From the NCBI GenBank assembly GCA_024399015.1, contig JAKSIC010000015.1, positions 1 through 64,000 of the forward strand: DNA of 64,000 nucleotides, written 5' to 3'. Of the stretch, positions 51,290 through 57,541 are shown piece after piece. A program made the translations under genes and the position numbers. Source of the stretch: Fibrobacter sp. Lineage in GTDB: Bacteria; Fibrobacterota; Fibrobacteria; Fibrobacterales; Fibrobacteraceae. A model generated the notes under the pieces. It was given only the letters and a program-made list of their open reading frames with translations. It was not told the origin of the DNA and did no database searches. How positions within the stretch are numbered: position 1 is the first letter of the stretch; the number at the start of each line of letters is the position of its first letter.

Positions 51290-52018
51290 CTAGCGGCCTA
51301 CGGCGAGGCGGTCGATGAGGAAGTTCGGCATGTCGGCCTTGCGCATGCGTTCCTGGGTCTCGTAGACATCGTAGTCCACACGGATCAGGCGAATGCACTT
51401 GGTTTCGGTATCCAGCAGGCACCAGCAGGAGCGGGGATCGCGGTCGCGGGGCTGGCCTACGCTACCCACGTTCACCAGAAGACGTTCGGTGTCTTCGATG
51501 GTATATTCGTACTCGTCCAGAATCTTGGGAATGGCCATGGGGCGGCTTGCCACGATAACAGGGCTGTGGGTATGGCCCACAAAGCAGTAGCGGCCGGTAA
51601 AATGGTCAAAGGCGTCCAGGGCGTCTTCCAGTTCGGTCACGTAGACCCAGTCCGCCGGACTCAAGGGCGAAGCATGGACAAAGCAAATATCGTTTTCTTC
51701 GTGAATATACGGCAAGGAACGCATGAATTCCACGGATTCCTTGGACAAATGGTTCTGAGTCCATTCAATGGCTTGCTTGGCATAAGGGTTGAAACCAGCG
51801 CTGGATTCGTACTTGATGGCCACACTGTCGTGGTTGCCAATAATGCAAACGTCCATATTTTCGCGGGCCAAACGGACACATTCGTCCGGGTCCACACCAT
51901 AACCAACCAAATCACCTAAACAAATCTTCCTATCCACGTTATTGTCCTTCATGGACTGGAGAACAGCCTCGAAAGCAACCGCGTTGGAATGGATATCAGA
52001 ACAAATACCGTAAAGCAT
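51290..52018 (-). CDS. Metallophosphoesterase (calcineurin-like, YfcE-type)
   Basis: The 242-residue protein has the five metal-binding blocks: GICSDIHSNAVAF, CLGDLVGYGVDPDECV, IIGNHDSVA, FVHASP and CFVGHTHSPVI. The GYGPxPxE-like block after the second motif marks the subfamily near bacterial diadenosine/phosphodiesterase-like proteins. Substrate unknown. It is divergent from slyD. Confidence 0.88.
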   Translation of the reverse strand: MLYGICSDIHSNAVAFEAVLQSMKDNNVDRKICLGDLVGYGVDPDECVRLARENMDVCIIGNHDSVAIKYESSAGFNPYAKQAIEWTQNHLSKESVEFMRSLPYIHEENDICFVHASPLSPADWVYVTELEDALDAFDHFTGRYCFVGHTHSPVIVASRPMAIPKILDEYEYTIEDTERLLVNVGSVGQPRDRDPRSCWCLLDTETKCIRLIRVDYDVYETQERMRKADMPNFLIDRLAVGR

Positions 52019-52038
52019 GGGCTTAATTTAAATAAATA

Positions 52039-52070
52039 GACGAGAGACGAGAGACAAGAGACGAGAGATT
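52039..52070. repeat. gacgagagac word repeat, second array
   Basis: Three to four units gacgagagac/gacaagagac/gacgagagatt in the divergent gap between the phosphoesterase and slyD. Closely matches 2916-2950. Confidence 0.65.
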
Positions 52071-52098
52071 ATTCAATTTTTTACTATCTTTTGGAGGT

Positions 52099-52755
52099 AT
52101 GGAAACGATTCAAGACAAGCTGAAAGTCAGCATTGCCTATACGCTCAAGGAAAAGACCGGGAAAATCCTGGAAGAAGTGCCCGCAACGCACCCCTTCACC
52201 TACATCCACGGTTTCAACAACATCATTCCTGGACTGGAAGATGCCTTGTGCGGTCGTCACCTGAACGAATTTTTCTCTGTAGATATTCCCTGCATGCTGG
52301 GCTACGGCCCCTACCGCGAAGACATGATTCTTGAAGTTCCCAAGGAGGAACTCAGCGACATCGGCGAAATCTGGCTGGGAATGGAACTGGAAATGACCCA
52401 GGACGATGATATCCGCGAATTCCAGCTGCCCGACAACGCCGACGACTTTATCGCAGGCCTCAATCTTGATGGCGAAGAAGGCGAAGCAGGCAACGAGGAC
52501 GAAGCCGACGGAGTCTACATCATCAAGGAAATCAAGAAGGACACCGTCATTGTCGACGGAAACCACCCCTTTGCAGGCAAGGACCTCACTTTCGACGTGA
52601 AGGTCGTTGCCATTGAAGAACCTTCCTTTACGGAACTGGAATCCGGTTTCCCGGACAAGGAAGGCGATGAATTTGACGATCTCGAAGACGACGCCGACAC
52701 ATTCGGCAGCGACTTCGGACACAACCCCGACAATTTCAACAGGAGATGGCGCTAA
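52099..52755 (+). CDS. slyD: FKBP-type peptidyl-prolyl isomerase, SlyD-like
   Basis: The 218-residue protein has an FKBP core split by an insert-in-flap as in SlyD: TYIHGFNNIIPGLEDALCG, a flap domain with FSVDIPCMLGYGPYREDMILEVP, and DGNHPFAGKDLTFDVKVVAIE. An unusual acidic insert (DGEEGEAGNEDEADG, about 115-130) and an acidic/Asp tail replace the histidine-rich metal tail of E. coli SlyD. Acts as cytoplasmic folding helper; nickel handling is doubtful without the tail. A GGAGG site precedes the ATG; its stop overlaps the rpiA start. Confidence 0.88.
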   Translation: METIQDKLKVSIAYTLKEKTGKILEEVPATHPFTYIHGFNNIIPGLEDALCGRHLNEFFSVDIPCMLGYGPYREDMILEVPKEELSDIGEIWLGMELEMTQDDDIREFQLPDNADDFIAGLNLDGEEGEAGNEDEADGVYIIKEIKKDTVIVDGNHPFAGKDLTFDVKVVAIEEPSFTELESGFPDKEGDEFDDLEDDADTFGSDFGHNPDNFNRRWR

Positions 52756-53444
52756 TGGCATCCATGGACGAACTGAAGAAGGCAGCTGGCGTTAAGGCAG
52801 CAGACATGATCAAGGACGGTATGACCGTCGGTCTTGGTACAGGCAGCACCGCGGCCCACATGGTGAATCGTCTTGCAGAACGCATCAAGACTGAAGGCAT
52901 CAAGGTCGTTGGCGTATCCACCAGCTGGAGCACTACTCTTCAGTGCCGCGCTCTCGGTATTCCCCTGAAGGAAATGGGAGAAGTCTCCCATCTGGATATG
53001 GTCATCGACGGCGCCGACGAAATCGACGACAACCGCAACCTCATCAAGGGCCGCGGTGCAGCACACCTGCTTGAAAAGATCGTCGCTTCCATGACCGACA
53101 ACTACGTGATTATCGCAGACAGCGGCAAGAAGGTGGACGTCTTGGGCACCAAGTTCGCTGTACCTCTGGAAATCATCCCGGGCGCTATCGCAGTTGTTAC
53201 CGAAAAGGTGAAGCAGTTGGGTGGCGAACTTAAGGTCCGTATGGGCGCTCCCGGCAAGGACGGCCCGGTAATTAGCGACTCCGGCAACCTCATCGCCGAC
53301 GCCAAGTTCCCGCCCATCGCCAATGCCGACAAGTTGGCTCGCGACCTGGAACACATCGTAGGTATCGTTGGCCACGGCCTCTTCATCGGCATGGCTACCA
53401 AGGTGATCCTTGCCGACGCAGAAAAGGGCCTCATCGAATTCTAA
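52755..53444 (+). CDS. rpiA: Ribose-5-phosphate isomerase A
   Basis: RpiA interconverts ribose-5-phosphate and ribulose-5-phosphate in the pentose phosphate pathway. The 229-residue protein shows VGLGTGSTAAHMV phosphate loop, DMVIDGADEIDDNRNLIKGRGAA with the catalytic acid, and IIADSGKKVDVLG. ATG 52755 shares one base with the slyD stop (TAATG) and has AGGAG nine bases upstream; ATG 52746 abuts that site too closely. Confidence 0.95.
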   Translation: MASMDELKKAAGVKAADMIKDGMTVGLGTGSTAAHMVNRLAERIKTEGIKVVGVSTSWSTTLQCRALGIPLKEMGEVSHLDMVIDGADEIDDNRNLIKGRGAAHLLEKIVASMTDNYVIIADSGKKVDVLGTKFAVPLEIIPGAIAVVTEKVKQLGGELKVRMGAPGKDGPVISDSGNLIADAKFPPIANADKLARDLEHIVGIVGHGLFIGMATKVILADAEKGLIEF

Positions 53445-53481
53445 AAAGCACCCTTTCAGGGCCAAAAAGATTAAAAAAATT

Positions 53482-53511
53482 GGGACGACCAGCCTAGGTC
53501 GCCCTTTTTTG
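53482..53511 (+). terminator. Rho-independent terminator of slyD-rpiA
   Basis: Stem gggacgacc (53482-53490) with ggtcgccc (53497-53504), one bulge, followed by TTTTTTG. Confidence 0.85.
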
Positions 53512-53588
53512 TTTCAAAAAAGACACTTTTGTGTAAAAATTTTTCTAAAACATTGTCAAAAACGGCACTGTTTATACGCTTACAACAT

Positions 53589-53611
53589 ATTGTGTGTAAA
53601 AACCACACAAT
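53589..53611. promoter_or_regulatory. Inverted repeat upstream of the HD-GYP gene
   Basis: A perfect 8-bp inverted repeat attgtgtg (53589-53596) and cacacaat (53604-53611) has a 7-nt spacer, in the 286-bp A/T-rich gap before the HD-GYP gene. This is a plausible regulator site. The rest of the gap shows no gene. Confidence 0.5.
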
Positions 53612-53730
53612 TGAAAACAAATGTATACAGAATAATGTATCTTTTTCTTAATATTTGGAAAAAAAATCTAAATTGGGATTAGGTGGAAAACAGGATTAGG
53701 CTAGATGAGGATTGATAAGGAGCATCAACG

Positions 53731-55431
53731 ATGGATCAGAATGTAATCAGTTATCTGATTATAATGGAGTTTCTGGCATTAGTAAACTGTGGCCTGTTGC
53801 TTTACACCTATAAGAAGCCCACTAATTTTTACTACCCCGCAATATTCGTAACAATCCCCGTCGGCATTCTTGGCGACCTGTTTCTCGCTTTGTCCACCAA
53901 TGTGGAAGAAGCACTTCTTGCAAACAAGATTTCCTACTTCGGCGCAAGCTATCTGCCCCTGTTCGTCTTCTTCGGATTCCTCTCCATTTGCAACATCAAG
54001 TTGAGTTCCCGAATCAAGGCCATCCTCGCCATCTTCTGCACCCTCATATTTATTCTCGCCTCCACCGCTGGCTTCAGCGACATCTACTATGTAAAGCCTT
54101 TCTATAGAATGGTCATGGGAGTAGGCAACTTCGGCGTAGAAGCATTCGGCCCCGCCCACTTCCTGTTCAACATTTTCCTCGGCTTCTTCGTTGTGGCAGA
54201 CATTTTCGTCATCATCTATTCCGCTTCCACCAAGAAGAATGTTTCCATGAAGACCCTCCTGCTCCTGAGCCTTCTGGAAATCGTGGGCATCATCTCCTTC
54301 TTTATTTCCAGAGCCATGGACAGCGACGCATTGGTGATGCCCGCCGTCTACATCATCTCTGAACTGATCTTCCTTACCATCATTTCCTTGGGCGAAGAAT
54401 ACGACCTGGATAACGCTATCGTCAATTCCCTGCAGTCCAGCAACACCACAGGCTTCATCTACGTATCCCAGCGCAAGAAGTTCCTGGGCGCAAACGACCA
54501 GGCCCTGGAAATGCTGCCGGAACTGAAGTCCCACCGCATCGACACCAAACTTACGGATTCCGATTACACCAGTCAGACTATCCTGAAGTGGATCGATAAG
54601 ATCAGCAAGGATCCGAACAAGAAAACCTTCTACATCAACGTGGGCGACAAGCACTTCAAGGCAAGCCTCCACAGCATCGATTATTCCAGCATCAAGAATG
54701 GTTACCTCTTCGGTATCGAAGACGACACCAAGACCCAGGAATACATCAACCAGCTTGGCGTAAGCAACGACCAGTTGAAGGAAAGCCTGAATAACCAGAA
54801 CATGCATATTCACGCCATCCAGGAACAGATGATCGTGAACATGGCTACCATGGTGGAAAGCCGAGACAGCAATACCGGCGGACACATCAGAAGATCCAGC
54901 GTGTGCGTGAAGATTCTCGTAGAAGAAATTCTCAGACAGAACACCATGGAACTGACCCCGGAATTCTGCGAAGCTATTGTCAAGGCTGCCCCGATGCACG
55001 ACCTGGGTAAGATCGCCATCGATGACTTGATTCTTCGTAAGCCAGGCCGTTTCAACCCGGACGAATTCAACACCATGAAGACCCACGCCGAAAAGGGCGC
55101 CGCCATCGTGGAAAACCTCCTCTCCACCATCGAAGATCCCTATTTCGTGAACATCGCAAAGAACGTGGCCAACTACCACCACGAACGTTACGACGGTAGC
55201 GGCTATCCCAAGGGCCTCAAGGGCGATGAAATTCCTCTGGAAGCACGCATCATGGCAGTGGCCGACGTGTACGACGCTCTGGTGAGCCGCCGCTGCTACA
55301 AGGACAAGTTCTCCTTCGAAGAAGCCTTCAAGATTATCATGGATTCCATGGGTTCCCATTTCGACCCCAAGCTGCAGGATGCTTTCATCAAGTGCAGCCC
55401 CAAACTGGAAAGGTTCTATACTCAGGAATAA
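53731..55431 (+). CDS. Membrane HD-GYP phosphodiesterase with PAS-like domain
   Basis: In this 566-residue protein residues 1-225 form a seven-helix membrane region like the histidine-kinase N-terminal 7TM sensor. A PAS-like domain (about 235-335) and a short coiled linker (LGVSNDQLKESLNNQN) follow. The HD-GYP domain (about 365-560) has RDSNTGGHIRRSS, APMHDLGKIAIDD (metal HD, about 421) and NYHHERYDGSGYPKGLKGDEIP (about 481). It likely hydrolyses cyclic di-GMP in response to a membrane signal, opposing the GGDEF enzyme at 49482. AAGGAG precedes the ATG. Confidence 0.92.
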   Translation: MDQNVISYLIIMEFLALVNCGLLLYTYKKPTNFYYPAIFVTIPVGILGDLFLALSTNVEEALLANKISYFGASYLPLFVFFGFLSICNIKLSSRIKAILAIFCTLIFILASTAGFSDIYYVKPFYRMVMGVGNFGVEAFGPAHFLFNIFLGFFVVADIFVIIYSASTKKNVSMKTLLLLSLLEIVGIISFFISRAMDSDALVMPAVYIISELIFLTIISLGEEYDLDNAIVNSLQSSNTTGFIYVSQRKKFLGANDQALEMLPELKSHRIDTKLTDSDYTSQTILKWIDKISKDPNKKTFYINVGDKHFKASLHSIDYSSIKNGYLFGIEDDTKTQEYINQLGVSNDQLKESLNNQNMHIHAIQEQMIVNMATMVESRDSNTGGHIRRSSVCVKILVEEILRQNTMELTPEFCEAIVKAAPMHDLGKIAIDDLILRKPGRFNPDEFNTMKTHAEKGAAIVENLLSTIEDPYFVNIAKNVANYHHERYDGSGYPKGLKGDEIPLEARIMAVADVYDALVSRRCYKDKFSFEEAFKIIMDSMGSHFDPKLQDAFIKCSPKLERFYTQE

Positions 55432-55528
55432 TTACGAAGTATGATGTATGAAGTACGAAAAAAAAATCGCGGCAAAGCCGCCTAGCTTAGTCTAATAATT
55501 CATACTTCGTAATTCGTACCTCGTAATT
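55430..55528. repeat. MITE-like element with central gcggcaaagccgc hairpin, second copy
   Basis: It begins in the HD-GYP stop codon. The arms use attacgaagtatg/aagtacgaa and inverted cttcgtaattcgtacctcgtaatt words around gcggc-aaa-gccgc (55469-55481). Same plan as 51186-51283. Confidence 0.65.
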
Positions 55529-55532
55529 AAAA

Positions 55533-55564
55533 AATCCCCCGCATTTCTGCGAGGGATTCTTTTT
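55533..55564 (+). terminator. Rho-independent terminator after the HD-GYP gene
   Basis: Stem aatcccccgc (55533-55542) with gcgagggatt (55549-55558), one mismatch, then CTTTTT. Confidence 0.85.
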
Positions 55565-55604
55565 AAGCTTTGTCCTTAAGCTTTACGCTTTAAGCTCTAA
55601 GCTA
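55565..55604. repeat. aagctttaagct word repeat
   Basis: Repeated aagctt/ttaagctt/gctttaagctctaagct words fill the gap from the terminator to the stop codon of the next gene. Same style as the other word repeats. Confidence 0.6.
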
Positions 55605-56264
55605 TTATGCTTCTTCGTCGGAGAGTTCCGGAGCCTTCTTGATCACGTTGCGGCGGCCGTAGCGAACCTTGGACGGATCGAAAGTGGTTTCAACCGGGGC
55701 GATATCGTCTTCAGCGACAACCGGAGCAACAGGTGCTGCGGGAGCTGCGACGGGAGCGGCCGGAGTTTCAACCGGAATACGCGGAGCCAGCGGGCGGCGT
55801 TCTGCTGCGGGAGCGGCAGGAGCTTCAGCGGCTGCGGGTGCTGCTGCAGGAGCTGCGGGAGCTGCAACCGGTGCTGCTGCCTGAGCTTCTACGTTGTTGT
55901 TTTCACGACGAGGACGTTCGGGACGGCCTTCGCGACGGTCGCGGCGGTTGCCACGATCCTGACGCTGTTCGTTGTTGCGATTTGCCGGCTGCTGCTGAGC
56001 AGGAGCTGCCTTTTCGCGGTTTTCCTTTGCAGGACGGTCCTTACCGTTGTTGTTCTGGCGATTTTCCTTGTTAGCCTTTTCACCGCGCTGAGCCATTTCC
56101 TGGCCGTTGATCGGGCGGCGGGAATTCGGCTTCAAGTTCATGTCCGGTGTGAGCTTCTTGAAAATCGGGGTACGAAGCATAGTAAGGAGCTTGTTAACCT
56201 TAGAAAGGATAACAATGCACAGAATCACTGCTACGAGAGACAGTGCGATTGCGATGTATTCCAT
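55605..56264 (-). CDS. Single-pass membrane protein with disordered Arg/Asn-rich and Ala/Pro-rich tail
   Basis: The 219-residue protein has one N-terminal helix (MEYIAIALSLVAVILCIVIL) and a short amphipathic segment (KVNKLLTMLRTPIFKKL). Low-complexity sequence follows: Asn/Gln/Lys/Glu and RDRGNRRDRREGRPERPRR-like (about 55-120), then Ala-Pro repeats with APAAPAAAPAAAEAP (about 125-190), and a conserved-looking end (RYGRRNVIKKAPELSDEE). The basic tract could bind RNA or the membrane surface. ATG 56264 with GAGGTG upstream is preferred to GTG 56273. It is preceded by a long structured leader. I do not recognise a family. Confidence 0.65.
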   Translation of the reverse strand: MEYIAIALSLVAVILCIVILSKVNKLLTMLRTPIFKKLTPDMNLKPNSRRPINGQEMAQRGEKANKENRQNNNGKDRPAKENREKAAPAQQQPANRNNEQRQDRGNRRDRREGRPERPRRENNNVEAQAAAPVAAPAAPAAAPAAAEAPAAPAAERRPLAPRIPVETPAAPVAAPAAPVAPVVAEDDIAPVETTFDPSKVRYGRRNVIKKAPELSDEEA

Positions 56265-56482
56265 TCGGGGCACCTCATAAGTAAGGGTTAACCGTGCGTA
56301 CAGGCTGGAAATAAACCCATAGGCCGGTGTGACTTGCTGCGTTTAGTTAAGGGGCCATCTTAATTGCCTTGAACAAGGCTACGCCTCCTAGAGGCTTGAC
56401 GGCAAAGGGCTTCGGGCAATAATTGGGCCAGCGAAGCGGGTTTAGGGTCCCCACCGTAGCGGCGGACCTAGCAGTCACGCGC
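56265..56482 (-). ncRNA. Structured RNA leader, about 215 nt, class unrecognised
   Basis: On the minus strand a -10-like TATATT (56490-56485) precedes RNA ending at the start of the membrane-protein gene. Five hairpins can be drawn: 56446-56468 (ggtcc/ggacc), 56409-56437 (gcttcg/cgaagc with an inner ggc/gcc), 56383-56395 (gcctc/gaggc), 56366-56379 (gccttg/caaggc) and 56347-56363 (ttaag/cttaa). All lie inside a closing pair 56329-56334 with 56473-56478 (gtgact/agtcac), extended by GC pairs. This looks like a multibranched riboswitch or attenuator, or a small RNA. It does not show motifs of RNase P, tmRNA, SRP, or the common riboswitches I can recall. Upstream, 56483-56638 holds the promoter and a gggatttaatccc palindrome (56501-56513) and nothing else I can name. 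Confidence 0.6.
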
Positions 56483-56638
56483 CAAATATAGATAATTTTC
56501 GGGATTTAATCCCAAGTTTATTCACAAAAAATCCCCCAATCCGACGGACTGGAGGTGGCGGTTTGAGATTTTTCGTCAAAAAAAGGCTTTTTAGGGGTAA
56601 ATACGCGAATCACCGAGCCGGGATTTATTTGCCCATGT

Positions 56639-56863
56639 CTATTTGCCCATGTCCAACTTGCGGAGGGAAGCCTTCACTGAGTCACCATAGGCGTTCAGGG
56701 AGTCCAAGGTGTGCTGGAGAGAATCGATGGAATGCTGCATGGAGGCATTTTCCTGGGTCAGGCGACCAATTTCTGCCTCGGCTTCCTTATCGGAGCATCC
56801 AATAATGGCAGAGGACATTGCGGCAACAGACAAAATAAAAAGAGGCAGGAAAAACTTTTTCAT
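56639..56863 (-). CDS. Small coiled-coil lipoprotein
   Basis: The 74-residue protein has a signal MKKFFLPLFILSVAAMSSA and a lipobox ending AIIGC (Cys about 23). The mature ~50 residues form one heptad-like helix (IGRLTQENASMQHSIDSLQH), recalling Lpp/OprI-type envelope lipoproteins without the terminal Lys needed for peptidoglycan linkage in Lpp (it ends LDMGK, so a final Lys is in fact present). It may tether the outer membrane or scaffold the envelope. Confidence 0.7.
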   Translation of the reverse strand: MKKFFLPLFILSVAAMSSAIIGCSDKEAEAEIGRLTQENASMQHSIDSLQHTLDSLNAYGDSVKASLRKLDMGK

Positions 56864-56898
56864 GCCCCTAATTATAGAAATTTGAACGGAAATGTGAA

Positions 56899-57456
56899 TT
56901 AGATATCCGACAAGGGATCAGGCAGTTCACCCTTTTCATCGCACACATCGACACGTTCGTTATATCGTTCCAATTCATGCTTTATTTCAGACACACGGCT
57001 TTCATATTCATCAACAATGGCATCGATGTATTCCTGATCTACTTCACGATCGGTGAGGCCAGGACACGCCACGACTCCATACATTGCTTCAACAACCATA
57101 AAAGAAGCGGCATCGTCCAGACATTTTTTCTGTTTGCTGGAAATCTTTGAACCTGCACTAGATGCCTCGAAAGACTTTCGAGCGTCCTTAATAGCATCGC
57201 TAACCTCAGACGGATCACTATCAAATCGAGAGCTATACACAACGTTACAATAATTGAAAGCGGAAACGGTAGTTCCTCTCAAGCCCGTGGTATCGGGGCC
57301 ACCCATATTTTCAATGACTTTGTTTACATCAACCTTGGCTCCGATTAGGCTCGGGTCTTCGGACGCATTATTTGGATTGTCGCTACAGCCCGCCCAGAAA
57401 AAGGCGGCCAAGGACATCACGGTTTTGCCAAGATATCGACTAAAATGTTTTTTCAT
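56899..57456 (-). CDS. Putative lipoprotein, unknown function
   Basis: The 185-residue protein has a basic N-terminus, a hydrophobic stretch and lipobox FFWAGC (Cys about 24). The mature part is mostly helical and acidic with five more cysteines (NYC, KKC, VVAC, VDVC) that could form disulfides. Ends in an extended acidic coil (YESRVSEIKHELERYNERVD). No family recognised. A run of AGGA precedes the start. Same strand as the small coiled-coil lipoprotein, 35 bp apart, so possibly one unit. Confidence 0.65.
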   Translation of the reverse strand: MKKHFSRYLGKTVMSLAAFFWAGCSDNPNNASEDPSLIGAKVDVNKVIENMGGPDTTGLRGTTVSAFNYCNVVYSSRFDSDPSEVSDAIKDARKSFEASSAGSKISSKQKKCLDDAASFMVVEAMYGVVACPGLTDREVDQEYIDAIVDEYESRVSEIKHELERYNERVDVCDEKGELPDPLSDI

Positions 57457-57541
57457 AAAATCCTCCTATATGCACAAGCAAGTGCAAGCCCTGATTTAGG
57501 AGATAAAATAGAATTTTTTATCTTTTGACGGAGAATAAAAA

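Noticed and set aside
56265-56482. RNase P RNA, tmRNA, 6S, SRP RNA or a common riboswitch
   Set aside because: None of the conserved cores (such as the RNase P GGAAAGTCC region, a tmRNA tag frame, or B12, TPP and glycine boxes) was found on either strand. This is from recall, so a covariance-model search would be decisive.
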